The notes under the pieces: generated by a model
The model's input: the letters and a program-made list of their open reading frames with translations, nothing else
What the model was told of the DNA's origin: nothing
The model's database searches: none
Part shown: positions 1 through 16,399 of the stretch, piece after piece
Layout of the letters: every line of letters begins with the position of its first letter
Position numbering within the stretch: position 1 is the stretch's first letter
Assembly (NCBI GenBank): GCA_948567375.1
Contig: OX419755.1
Coordinates: 32,555,001 to 32,619,000 of the forward strand
Source of the DNA: Lunularia cruciata
Taxonomy: Eukaryota; Streptophyta; Marchantiopsida; Lunulariales; Lunulariaceae
Length of the DNA stretch: 64,000 nucleotides
Reading direction: 5' to 3'
Made by a program: the position numbers and the translations under genes

Positions 1-220
1 CAGATAGGACCTAGACCAGACATGTCACCCATCCAAGTAAGTAATCCAAGGGTGGGGCTTGCTGACATGTCATCTTTCTGTGTCCCTAATCTTATGGTGG
101 AGCTTCCTTGGCGGAGATCCTCTTTGTCTATATAATAAAGAGAAGGTGCTTCCTTGGGGCATCGATTGTTTGAGTGTGCAATCTTTGTTTTCTCTCTTCT
201 CTTGTCCTTGGAGTATTACA
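1..220 (+). repeat. LTR fragment, family LTR2 (3' part)
   Basis: This stretch matches the 3' part of the sequence at about 28470-28712. Shared blocks include the CAGATAGGACC start, the GCTTGCTGACATGTCA block, a TATA-like CTATATAATAAAG (about 130-142) and the terminal ATTACA. The element in which it lies begins left of the window. It ends exactly where gag-like coding sequence of copy A starts, so it is either a solo or partial LTR or a recombination junction. No primer binding site follows it. Confidence 0.6.
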
Positions 221-870
221 CGAGATGGAGAGAACGTGAGAGTCTATATGGAAAGAGTGGAAAAGTTAGAATCTAGATTTCGCATAGTGTTGGGGAAGGG
301 TGGAGATGATGTGAAGACTACTATGATTGGCATAGGGGCCATGCTCACCAAGAATTTTGTGAGAGGATTGAGACCACAAATTAGAAGCAAGGTGAGACAT
401 GAGAAACCTTCTTCTAAGGTTGAAGCTATCAAGATCGTAATTTGTATGGAGGAGAGTTTCAAAGGAGATGAGAGTGATTTGGTGGTGAAGGAAGTTGTGC
501 ATCCTCCTCAAGGCTACATGTATAGTGTAACTTCTGATACTTTGGTGCCAAGGGTTGCACCACAAGCAGTAGTTGCTCCGGTTCTTGCACCTCCACCAAA
601 AGATCCACTTCAAACCATCATAAAACAACTTGCGGATCTCAAGATCAATGTGGTGCAACTATGGGAGAAGAGAGAGGTAGATCAGAATGTAGGGAGAGGG
701 CCTAGGAGTTATGGAAACTATCCATATATAGTAGGCCAACCAGCCAAAAATTTCAATGATAGAAATTGTTTTGGTTGTGGAGGAAGATGCTATATCTAAA
801 GGAATTGCCCAAATTCCACTTACCATGGAGGAAGGGGTTATGAGGGAGTCAATAGAGGGAAAGAGAGAGG
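221..870 (+). pseudogene. gag remnant of copy A
   Basis: An open frame from about 221 runs through a gag-like helical region (VEKLESRF, MLTKNFVRGL, SKVRHEKPSSKVEAI) to a CCHC zinc knuckle near 763-806. The knuckle should read C-F-G-C-G-G-R-G-H-I-Q-R-N-C, as copy B largely does. Here the Gly before the His is Cys, the His is Tyr and the Gln codon is a TAA stop. No start codon in a convincing context is present because the 5' part is missing. Gag would have formed the virus-like particle and bound the RNA genome. It is called a pseudogene because of the stop and the lost knuckle His. Confidence 0.8.
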
Positions 871-883
871 TAGTGAAACCCAA

Positions 884-2920
884 GTGGCTCCTAATCCAAA
901 CAAAGGTAAAGGGATAGCATCCATAGATGTGGTCGAGAGCAAGTATGAGAAGGGAGAGTGCTCAAACTCCAAGGGTCTTAATTTGGAGCTTTTGGCACAA
1001 GAGAAGAAGAGAGCTTGTTTTGCAGAGGATGTTCACTCTTCTCAAGGATTTACTCCAAGCAAGGATACTCCTATGTCTACTAGGAGCACTTGCACCTCAA
1101 CACCATCAACAACAAAGACTCCAAGGAAGAAGTGGGGGATGGAAGACTTCTTGATCTCAAAGCAACAATGGAACTACAATGTGTTGGAGGATGTTGGTAG
1201 TCACAAGGCTAACATCACAGTGGGCCAATTGATTGCTTTGAACCCTACCTTGAGAAAGGAGCTTAGGGGTGGTTTGATTTCTACAAGGAGCAAGAGGAAG
1301 AAGAAGGAAAAAGCTCCAGTATCAATGGGGGTGGTGGATGCCAAGCCAACACCATGGGAGGCTTGTGAATATGCCTCCAAGATTGATGTGAGAGTGAATG
1401 GTCACAACATCAAGGATGCATTGGTTGATGGAGGATCAGCAATAAATGCCATGTCAGAAAGGTTGATGAAGAAGTTAAGTATGATACCCTCAAGACCTTC
1501 AACATTTGTGATGAGCATGGCAAACAAGCAACAAGTTCGACCAGTAGAGGTGATGGATAAAGTGGTAGTTTCAGTTATGGAAGATCAAAATCTCATGACT
1601 TTCCAAGTCTTGAAGGATTCAAGCTATGACTTACTTCTTGGGAGGCCATGGTTGAGAGTAGCACATATAACTGATCGATGGCACAAAGAGTACTTGAGGA
1701 TTGGGCCTTCAAACCATAGAGCACGGTTCCTATGACTAACACCACCAACACTTCACATTCAGATACACCATCTTCTGATTATTGGGAATCAGATTCTAAA
1801 GAAGGAGCTTCAGGTGGACACAAGCATGGAAGAGGAGACTTCCACGGAGGAGGATGAATCTGAATCTGATTCAGATGTGTATCCTTTGTGTGCTATGGAT
1901 TTTGCACCTAAACCAGAGGTTTTGAAGGACCCAGATAAATCACCATTGACACTTGAGGAGGTAGAGAGAAGGTTAGCAACCCTCAAGAAAGGCACAAATG
2001 TTACCAAGGAGGAGAAGGTGAGATTTGAGGAGATTTTCCGCAAGTTCATCCATGTTTTTGCTTTTAGTTACAAGGATTTGAAGGAAGTGGTGGTGGAGGA
2101 GCACAAGATAGAGGTGGAGTCACATGCAAGACCAATCCACCAAAAAGAACGTCGCACTAGCCCACCAATATCTTTGGTTTTGAAGGAGGAGATTGATAAG
2201 CTCAAGGAGGCTAGATTTATCTTTGAGGTAGAGAATTCAGAATGGGTGTTTCCAATTGTCATTGTGAAGAAAAAGAGTGGCAAGCTTTGGGTATGTGGGG
2301 ATTACAAGAAGCTCAATGTTGTTACCAAGAAGGACTACTACCCATTGCCATTCATTGATTAGATCTTGGAGGAGGTTGCAGGTCATGAGAGGTATAGTTT
2401 TGGAGATGGTTATAGTGGATATAACCAAATCAAGATTGCACCAGAGCATCAACAACTCACCACATTCACCACACCTTGGGGAACTTACGCTTTCAAGGTC
2501 ATGCCTTTTGGGCTTTGCAATGCTCCAGCCAGATTCCAACGGTTCATGAACAAGGTATTTGAACCTTTCATTGGGAAATTTGTGAGAGACTTCATTGATG
2601 ACTTTTGTGTCTATAGGAGCAAGGAGGAGCACTTTGAGCACCTTATCAAGGTCTTGCAATGCTTGGATGAGGCAAATGCATCACTCAACCCAAAGAAGTG
2701 CATTTTTGGATGTGAAGAAGGTCTACTTTTGGGGCACATCATCTCCAAGGATGGAATAGCAGTTGATCTTGGGAAGGTGAGGAAAATCTCAGACCTTCCA
2801 TTCCCTTCAAGCTTGACAAAGTTATGCCAATTCTTGGGGATGGTTGGATACTATAGGAGGTTTATCTTCTCATTTTCCAACAAGGCTTATGCATTGACCG
2901 TCTACATGAAGAAGGTGTAG
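884..2920 (+). pseudogene. protease and reverse transcriptase remnant of copy A
   Basis: The aspartic protease is seen near 1400-1680. Its active-site stretch is ALVDGGSAINAMS (Asp-Gly-Gly-Ser rather than Asp-Thr/Ser-Gly), and YDLLLGRPWL lies about 80 residues later. A one-base deletion near 1715 and a two-base deletion near 1815, both relative to copy B, break the frame. The reverse transcriptase follows: PIVIVKKKSGKL near 2250, the motif A Asp in FGDGYSGYNQI near 2402, MPFGLCNAPARFQ near 2500, and the catalytic pair as FIDDF near 2590. A GAG-to-TAG stop lies near 2360, where copy B reads through. Another stop lies near 2918. This copy keeps the roughly 380 bases of the RT core that copy B has lost. 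Confidence 0.85.
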
Positions 2921-2925
2921 ATTAC

Positions 2926-3627
2926 ATGGTGATTTTGGAGGAAAAGAAGCCTCTCAAAGCTTTTGAGGAGCTCAAGCAATCCCTTGTTGTAGCTCCAATT
3001 CTTGCTAAACCTGATTGGAGTAAACCTTTCATCCTCTACACTAATGCCTCTAATGTAGCTATAGGATGCACTCTTAGTCAATTAGACCAAGATGGGCATG
3101 ATCATCTAATAGCTTATGCTAGTAGGCAGATGGTTTCATCAGAGAAGAACTACTTTGTCACGGAGAGAGAAGGGTTGGCAATGATCTTTGGTCTCAAGAA
3201 GTTTAGACACTACTTGATTGGAGGGAAAGCCACCATTGTCACGGATCACAAGGCTTTGAAGTACATCTTCAACAAGCCTAATGTTGAAGGGAGACTAGCA
3301 AGGTGGATGATACTCTCAATGGTGTATGACTACACCATTGAGGATAGGCCAGGAAAGAAACATGCAAATGCTGATTTGTTATCTAGAGCCTATAATCATG
3401 ATGGAGATGAGCCAGTGGATGATTCCTTCCTGGATGAGGAGCTCATGACAATCTCAATCACTCAAGAGGTTCCAATGGAGTACAGGGAGATTGTGGATTT
3501 TGTGACAAGAAGTAACTATCCAAAAGGGATGCATGCTAGGGAGAGGAAGGCCCTTGCAGCAAGATCTAGACCTTACACAATGGTGGAGGATATTCTTTTC
3601 CACCAAGGAGCAGATGGTCTACTTTGA
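2926..3627 (+). pseudogene. RNase H domain remnant of copy A
   Basis: The retroviral-type RNase H segment follows RT: KPFILYTNASNVAIG near 3020, YASRQM, the catalytic Glu region TEREGLAMI near 3160, and VTDHKALKYIF near 3238. The first catalytic Asp (YTDAS in copy B) is Asn here (GAT to AAT), so the domain would be inactive even without stops. A TGA near 3625 replaces the CAA of copy B. The domain would degrade the RNA strand of the RNA-DNA hybrid during cDNA synthesis. Confidence 0.85.
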
Positions 3628-3633
3628 AGAGCA

Positions 3634-4746
3634 GTGGGTAAGGAAGAGTCTATCCTACTCATAAAGGAGTTTCATGAAGGTTTAGTATGTGGAGGACACT
3701 TTGCAAGAAAGGTGACTACTTTCAAGATTCTAGATGCAGGTTACTATTGGAGAGGGATTTTCAAGGATTGTCTTGATTATTGCAAAACTTGTCATGTTTG
3801 TCAAGCTTTTGCTAGAAAGTCTACATCCACTCCACCACTTATATCAATTCCATTCCTATGACCTTTTGAGAAGTGGGGAATTGATTTTGTAGGTCCTCTC
3901 AATAGAACCCCAAGAAACAATTGGTACATTGTGGTAGTTACTGATTACCTTACCAAGTGGTTTGAGGCTAGACCATTGAGGGACAAGAATGAAGATGAAG
4001 TGGGTAGATTTCTTTATGAATGCATTATCACTAGGTTTGGATGCCCTTTGGAGTTGGTTTTTGATAGAGGAGGAGAGTTTACAAGAAGCATTACTATAGC
4101 CATGCTACGACATTTCTCTATCACACATAGAGGAACTACATCCTATAAGCCAAATTCCAATGGCTTGGCAGAGAGAACCAATCAGACCTTGTGCATGATG
4201 TTGGCAAAAGATGCAGAAATGGAGGGGGCTAAACATCATTGGGACAAGAGGATTCATGCAGTTTTGTGGGAGTATAGGACAACCATGAAGACTTCCACCA
4301 GATATTCTCCATTTCAATTGGTATATGGTATTGAGTCTACCTTACCTATTCACTTTGATCTTCCTACCTTCCAAAGCATTCATAGGAGATTGAAGAAAGC
4401 ACAAGGAGGTGATGCAGAGAAGTCAAGGAAGGATCAACTCATGGAGTTGGAAGAGGCAAGAGCAGTTGCTATGGTTCAAGTGGAGCAAGCCCAAAGGAAA
4501 CAAAAGGAGAGCTATGACAAGAGGCAAGGCAAGAAGAAGGTGGAGCCTTTCAAAGAAGGTGATTGGGTAATGTTGTTTGATTCTATTCGATTCAAGAGAG
4601 TGCAAAAGAAGTTTTTGCCTAAGTACTTTGGACCTTTCATAGTGGAGAAGGTGTGGAGCAATTACACCTATGATCTCAAGGAGTTGGGAGGAAGACACTT
4701 TGATAGGATTAACCATGATAAGTTGAAGATGTACCATAGAAGGTAG
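3634..4746 (+). pseudogene. integrase remnant of copy A
   Basis: The integrase zinc-binding HHCC region spans about 3670-3810 (HEGLVCGGHFARK, then CKTCHVCQ). The core follows with WGIDFVGPL (first Asp near 3880), FDRGGEF (second Asp near 4063) and NSNGLAERTNQTL (the Glu near 4175). The C-terminal DNA-binding part ends in DKLKMYHRR with a TAG stop at 4744-4746 and has no chromodomain. A TGA near 3859 (GGA in copy B) interrupts the frame between the zinc region and the core. The 3' half from 3931 is one open frame. Confidence 0.85.
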
Positions 4747-4794
4747 AGAGACCTTCATTGTGAGGACAAAGTGAAAACTTAGTTTGGGGGTAAA

Positions 4795-5484
4795 TGTAAC
4801 ACCCATTTGTGCATGTGTGTGGTATTGTGATATTTAGCTTGGTATTACAAGTACTTAAGAGATATTATTTATATAGAGGTAAAGGATGGTTCTATATTAG
4901 TCATGGTTAGCTAAAGTTAGTCATAGCTAAGATAGAGGGAACCTTACTTTAGAGGAAGTAGAAAAGATGAGCACCACTATTTTGGATTTTAGTGTGTTGA
5001 CTTGGTATTATTCCTAGGTGTTTGGCTTTGAGGAAAGAATTGAGAACTCTTAGGCTCGCAAGCCTTTTATTTTGGATTCTTCTTTAGTCCAAGAATAGCC
5101 CATGTGAAAGAATCCTTGACTTAGTGGTTGGGTCAAGATAACACCACATGCTTAGGGGAATATGCCCATGTGAATGGATATTCCATTCTACTTTTTGACT
5201 TTACTTGACTTTTAGTCTAGTAACTTGAGTTACTACGGTAATTATTAACTTTGGTACGTAACTATTTCACAAGTATATAAACAAGGGGTGAGTAGGTACT
5301 CATCATCCTTTCATTTGAAACTATCTCTCTCTCATTGAGTTCTCTAGTGAGCAATGTCTTGAGTCTTGGAGTGTTAGCCTTGGAGGAGTATGAGAGAGTT
5401 GGGGTTCCTTGCCTTTTGAGTCCATGGTGCGCTACCATAATAGCCATCAAAGGTTCATCCTGAGTGAGAGACAGCCGGCTCATA
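4795..5484 (+). repeat. 3' LTR of copy A
   Basis: It begins TGTAACACCCATTTGTGC directly after the polypurine tract and ends GGCTCATA, where copy B LTRs end GGCTCACA. The roughly 690 bases align throughout with the LTRs at 52895-53586 and 58040-58731. They include the TATA-like ACAAGTATATAAACAAGG. Scattered substitutions show it is more diverged from both copy B LTRs than those are from each other. Confidence 0.9.
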
Positions 5485-7287
5485 GACCAAGGATGATGGA
5501 AGAGGTCATTGTAGAGGTTTGGGGATTCCTTTGGGGAACCAATTGAATACCTACCACAAGGATTCCTTTGGACAATAGAATTTAACTTTTTGTTAGTCGC
5601 AACTTCATCACTCTACTTAACTAAACTTGCTCTAGGTTTATGGTTAAGACTTAATATAAGTCTATCTTATAAATAGGTTGACTACTAATCTATCCATACT
5701 AACTCTAGCCTTCACCTCATACTCATTAGACAAATTCCCAAAAATTTATATGATTAGATTAAGGTTTTAAATTACCTTATGTACCTTCCTTTCCACTTAT
5801 TGTTCTAGCACTTCCTATCATCTTTGGTCAATTAATATTATATTCTAACTAAAACTAGTCTTTGAGTGGTACCTTAGGGAGCTCTTGCCAAACTTAAGCT
5901 GGTTGATATGCTTTTTAGGATATATTGATAAAATATAGGAATCTATATTTGTACCTCACCTTCCAAATTACAACCAATCAAGAAGCTTAGATCCATCAAA
6001 AAGTTGATATGTGCATTTATTCAATAATGGTGTGCCAACTCCATAGTCCATTATGTTTACCACTTAGATCTATACAACACAACTAGCATATCAAGCATTA
6101 CAAAAGTGTACATATCTGCATTTCTTCCAATTTATCTACATTTTGAACAACAAATGGCAATGCATATGCATCAAAATATGGTGATTTAAAGTATGAGGTA
6201 AAATATCAAAAGATGAGGTACAAATATTGATCATCTTAAATATAAAAGAGGATCTTAAGTTAGAAGCTCAAATATATTATGTAACTTATTCCCCTTTTAG
6301 ATATGATCTTAATCTTCTTGCCTTGATATGTTATTCCAATTTGATTTTTTGATCCACTTACCAAACTATAAGCTATTTTTTGCATAATTATCCAGCCTTC
6401 ATTGAATTTTATGTTGCTTTTGCTTAGCTTTATCTCTATATCTCCATGAATACAAATACAGTACCATTTTGGTATCATGAGAAGCCATCTTATCTTAATT
6501 ATATCCTTCTTAACTAAGTTTTAATACTAATTTTTTGTTCCCTATGTAAGTTCCTATTTTAGAGTTGAGTATTTTAAGGTTCTTATGATTCTTGGTTACA
6601 CAAATAGGTCTGAATGTTTCAATATAGTTCATGTATTCCAAATTTCAAAAATAATTTCAAGGAGATTTTACCTATTTATAGAGTAATGAGAAGAATAATC
6701 TTCTTACAGTGATGAATTTTATCTCTTTATTCTACATAATTTTGTCATATTATACAATCACATTTTAAATTATTTTAAATACTTGAAAAAATCATCGTAG
6801 TTACTTATATGTATATATTATAACTCTTGAACACTAAATATACAAATTTCTTGCATGTTATCTTGTATTTATCAAAAAATATTATTATTGTATTGAAATG
6901 AAGCATAATAATATTCAATAATTTGGATTTAGGATTTTATATTGATGAATAAATCATGTAAGTTTAAGATTAAGGAGTTTAATTAGTGTGAATATGTTAT
7001 GGAAATAAATTATTTATCTAATTATGTATATTATTTATACACTTAATGAATTTTCTCTTAAGACTATCATCAGTTATAATGTTATATATCAAAATTGACT
7101 ATATAAAGCTATGTTTATTCTCTGTTTTTTATCATCTAAAAGACAATAAAACATAGTTCATAACATACAAAAGGCTTATCATCTTGTTTGTCATCTCCTT
7201 CGTCTAAAGGTAAAGAAATGTGTCTTTTGAAAGTGCATACAAACCTTTGTCAATGGTAATCCAGATTATAAACTAAAGTAATCACTA

Positions 7288-7348
<61 letters not shown>

Positions 7349-8380
7349 TATGTTTTTCTGCAAGAATCTCCTCAAATTAAATTTATTTTGTTATATTAAA
7401 GGAAACATCTAGGATTCTAAGACTACATATTTCTATAGCATGTTTTCTCATCAAAAATAATATTCCACTTGGTTGAGCTTAACCTTATTATCGTCATTAC
7501 CTCTATTCTTTTACATAGATCTTTATAATCATGATTTATTGATCCATTTAAATATTACTAAATAATATTTAAATCCCTATTATAAACTATGAAGAATGTT
7601 GGATGTGAAGTGCCTTATTTATCTTATTTTTAATTTGACTCCTATCATTGGAAAAATAAAATATTCATAAATGTCAAAGAGTTAGTAGTTTATCATGTAT
7701 TCAAGTAGGATATTGTAACTTCAATTATACTTCTCTACTTTTAAAATCCAATAATCTTATCTAATCTAATATTGTAAAAAATAATGTTTTTTAAATAATT
7801 TTTGTTGAATATATAATTTTTTCCGAACACCACTTTTTAGTGTGATGTTTTGAGTCTGAATTGAGAGATCTGTTTAACTTTTTTGCATGTATTCATGTAT
7901 ACTTTGTGTTTTTACTACTAAAATTAGTCTGATATTGTATTAAGGTAAGAATGGCTTGATACTCATAACTCTATTATAAACATCGTGTAAAAGTCAATCT
8001 CAACAAGAGTAGATTTCTAACAATTATTTAGCAGTTCAATTTCTGCAATCTGGAAAATGCAGTTAACCTTTACTCAGAATATAAATGAATTTTTTTATCA
8101 ATAGACACATTTTATTTAGATACACCTTAAAAGTATAATCATAGTTTCTTTTCCTATCTATAACATTCGCATTGTACCTCCAGTATCCTCTACTTTCTCG
8201 TGTCTACCATAATTCTATTAGTATCTTCTCTCTCTGAGTGGCATAATATTTTTGAGGTATCTTCGATGGTTACATGAAAACCTTTTCTGGTACCATAGGC
8301 ACTTTCACGGAGAAAGAAGCAAAAAAAAGCAATCCATAGAAGTGATTTGATTTTTGTGTAAGGTTGACGTATGGCCCTTT
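5485..8380. other. AT-rich intergenic DNA, no gene recognised
   Basis: This strongly AT-rich DNA has no long open frame with recognisable protein similarity on either strand. The only structured element noted is the TA dinucleotide tract listed separately. The composition changes towards more mixed DNA from about 8160. Confidence 0.7.
7290..7345. repeat. (TA)n microsatellite
   Basis: An almost pure TA dinucleotide tract of about 54 bases, beginning after AATATG and ending ATATTAG. Confidence 0.95.
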
Positions 8381-8453
8381 TGGAGTATAGCCAAGTGGTA
8401 AGGCATCTGAAATTTGATGCCGAGAAACAAAGGTTCGAATCTTTTCTCTCCAC
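8381..8453 (+). pseudogene. organelle-type tRNA-Gln(UUG)-like relic
   Basis: The first 27 bases (TGGAGTATAGCCAAGTGGTA then AGGCATC) and the T-arm AAAGGTTCGAATC match, from memory, the organellar, especially mitochondrial, tRNA-Gln of plants. The acceptor ends TGGAG and CTCCA still pair. The anticodon arm is rearranged: a GCATC/GATGC stem encloses an eight-base loop with no TTG anticodon. It is probably a nuclear copy of organellar DNA. I saw no other organelle gene next to it. The organelle of origin is uncertain. Confidence 0.5.
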
Positions 8454-9814
8454 CTCTGAGCGGGCAAATTGTGTCTTTTCGAATAGATAGATAATTATTT
8501 CTCCAAAAACAGGAATTAGTATTATGGAAGATTCAATGAAGAATTATACTCAATACGGTGAGGAATTCGTATTACAGACTAGATGGCTATTCCCTTACGA
8601 GTTCCATATGTGAGTCACTTTTCAGAGAGAAAATCGCCTTTGAAGAGATATAATGGAGACATATTAACAAAGTCTTATTCTTGGATATGAATATAGTGAT
8701 GGCAGGTTTTGAAAAGAAAACTGTCCTCGAGACCTTAAAAACATATCCAAGTATAAACACCAATTCATTACCTTTGTAACAGAAAGGAAGGTTGTCTACG
8801 TCCCATACAGCGACGGCAACAACTATCCTTTTTTTGCAGCGTTGCTTGTCTGATCCTAGGAGCACTTACCGCCATGGCCCAAAACAAAGTCAAAAGAAGT
8901 GTAGCTTATGAGTACTGAGTCGCACCATCAAGGTCCGAACCAAATTGAGCAAAAGCCGCTACTTCACGATAAGTAAGGGGTGGCCCTTTGGATGTAAGAC
9001 CAGAGGGCCACGAAATGAGTCTACAAGAAATAAGATACTCCTCGCAACATGAAATTTAATGTCCAGGGTGTGTCAAGGGCTTATTCGTGGTCCACGTCCA
9101 CGTTGCTGACACGCTTTCACCAGTGGGTGGGTTTCATTATACCAATTTCGTCGGATGCGACATCCAGCGAACTACCGGTTCACCGGTTGCTAACCCACGC
9201 CTACTATCCATGACTGGAATGATGTCGTGATTCTTGCGAGATAACATGGTTTATATGTGCAACCTCCATTATGCAGCCTAATTCAAGGCTGGTTGTTGGA
9301 ACATAATTATGCAATGGATGGGACCATATTCTGACGTGTTACGTGCTTCTATGGATCTATGGAGTATGATATCGTGTAGGAACAGAAGGCGGCCCTTGAT
9401 TCGATAGTTTATTCCGACAAGGTCGAGAACACAGTAACACCGAGTCCGGGTTGCCTGATAAGCTACGGTGTTCATATTCGTCCACGCCGGACTGCGGATG
9501 GACAGAGCAATGACACGTGTACTAGCAAAGGACGTAATCATTTGTCTACAGAACTGGTCTACCTGGTGCCGATGCTTTCTGTGTTAATTAGCCGTGAATT
9601 AGTAGACGGATTAACGGTAGTAAGAGGAGCGTGTACACGCAGTCTTCCACACATAGATAGCTTCTTCGTCCACCTTCGTGATAACGCTGAAAGTCAGTCA
9701 TTCCTCGAGGGCTGAAAGAAGGGACGGCCGATCGATAAAATTCCGAGCTTGTATTTTGCACTCAGCGTGTAGGCTGGAGCTTGTTGGCTTAGAAATCGGA
9801 TCCGATAAGACGAA
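8454..9814. other. 5' flank of the monodehydroascorbate reductase gene
   Basis: This has more balanced composition than the surrounding repeats and contains no convincing protein on either strand. It probably holds the promoter and 5' untranslated region of the gene starting at 9815. I see no TATA box that I could defend. Confidence 0.45.
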
Positions 9815-14485
<4,671 letters not shown>

Positions 14486-16350
14486 CAAAGAAGTGGTTTC
14501 TCCTATGGTATATAGAAGATGGTAGAATGTATCATGGGTTTGATAATGTGCGAACGTTCTTAGAAAAGCCTTCGCGCACCATATTATAATATACTGCCTC
14601 GATAATTGAGGATAGTTCGTTCGTCCACGCTCGAAGATACTGGCATCTGGAATTTGCTCGATCCTTGTTCTCTGTGCTTAAGTGAGAATCAGAACCGGAC
14701 TGTAGCGAAGGTATTTGAATGCACGAAGTACCGCGTCAGCCAACATTTCAGCTACAGATAAAATCATGGCCTCAACGGGTTGAAACACACCTTATTACTA
14801 CATTCATTTAAGCAATCTTGTCAGATTCATGATGTAAAGAAGTAAACATATTCTGTATAGTCTGCGTATGTACGTGAAATAGAGAACGAGGTCTCAAGAA
14901 AACATTCAACTTTTTTACAGCATTTTCCTAAACTCGACGAAAATGAATACTGCGATAGTCCTTGTAATGCGGAAGAGTAACAAAACCCGGAGATGCCTCT
15001 GAAATCCTTAATTTTGACAAGACTACTCTAAGAGCAGCGGCTGCGATCAATTTGACCAGGAACCACCTACATGTAATGTGAAATATTACGGCAGAATTTA
15101 GTACAAGTCATACACATGAAGCAAGACAAATAGTCTTCCCACTGGTGCTCGTCCAGTAAAAGAGTAATATCATTATCCAACTGTAAAATTTAGATTGAAT
15201 TTATATCTGAATCTGATTCCATTTTGATGTAATGTACACACCTCGGACGCAAATTTGATATTTGAGTGGTTAAGACTGTCTGCCACGACCCATTATGTCA
15301 TCAAGGTTACAGTTCATTAATTTAGGAAGGTGCTTGCATGTTTAGAAACCATTTACATTTACGCACATACATACAGAGATAAGTTAGGAATGGTCTAAAT
15401 TAGCATCAAAAGTGATACAATGTTCACGTTAATGCCATGAAAAGTCTCTTTACGCGTCCATTTTGATTTTGCGATATGTATGTGACTAAATTCAAAGCGA
15501 CAGTGTTCCGTTGTAATTGGTGTAAATTAACATAAAGAAAAGCAACAATCAGAAATCGCAAGAAGGTGTATACAAGCAGGTGTTGAGTGAAACATCGTGC
15601 AGGACAAGATATCTCTGCATCCCTTTTAACCAATCCATTACCACAAGAATTACTCGTTGCAGATTCTAGTTTTCTCTTTTTAGTTTTATTCAATTTTCCA
15701 CTATAACTGATTAACGCACACACAATCCTATGTTAACTTTTCGCTTCGTATTGAAGTGACAATATCTATTTTTCTTTTCTTAATGGTTTTATTTTACTCT
15801 TCATATGTCCCAACTTATATGTATTATGGACTCTTAATGTCTCGAACGCACACCCAAGTGCCTCGTATGCCTTTTACATGTTCCCAATGAATACCAGACC
15901 CACCTACACATTCACACATTTTCAAGCTCTTGATTCAAAACTCTTTAAAGAAAACAATAGTCTACTAAGCATGGTATGATTTCATATGGCATTTTATGTA
16001 CATCAGAACACACTGAATTGATCTTTTGTTGAGCCTCTTACAGTAATTTTAAGTGATATGAACTGTGTATTGCAAGTAAGGGATTTCAGGATCAAACAGG
16101 TTCTCGTATAGGCTAAAATGATAAGAACTTTGAGAGTTCCATCGTTTTGTTATCCAAGACTCTTGCTAAGAGGCATGTGCGTAGTAGTAGGTTCTTATTA
16201 TACTTCATCAACAAAACGATATCCTTTTCCATCCTACGAGAAACATCCGCAAAATTAAACGTTTGTTTACTAGACTAATGTTTATCAGTTAATCCGTAAG
16301 CACAATATCATAGGCTAACATACATGAAATTAACATTGAGTTATTCTTGT
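14486..16350. other. 3' flank of MDHAR and intergenic DNA
   Basis: The first few hundred bases probably contain the 3' untranslated region, though I see no polyadenylation signal I would assign with confidence. The rest holds no recognisable gene or RNA. The open frame at 15424-15723 on the minus strand has no motifs I know. Confidence 0.5.
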
Positions 16351-16399
16351 CATAGTCACTTTTCCCAAAAATTTACCTACTTACATACTCTTGAAAATA

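Larger units (their letters stand above)
221..5484 (+). mobile_element. Ty3/gypsy retrotransposon copy A (Tat/Athila-like), 5'-truncated, decayed
   Basis: The order gag, aspartic protease, reverse transcriptase, RNase H, integrase and 3' LTR is readable on the plus strand. It is nearly collinear with copy B at 52895-58731. The polypurine tract AGTTTGGGGGTAAA lies directly before the 3' LTR at 4795. No chromodomain follows the integrase. Tract and PBS (the PBS is seen only in copy B) fit Tat/Athila-type plant gypsy elements. The 5' LTR and PBS are missing and LTR2 sequence sits there instead. Stops near 797, 2360, 2918, 3625 and 3859 and small deletions near 1715 and 1815 show that it is dead. 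Unlike copy B, it retains the RT segment with the catalytic Asp pair. Confidence 0.9.

Noticed and set aside
244-658. Minus-strand open frames over gag of copy A
   Set aside because: Shadows of the plus-strand gag frame. The plus frame has the family motifs and a parallel in copy B.
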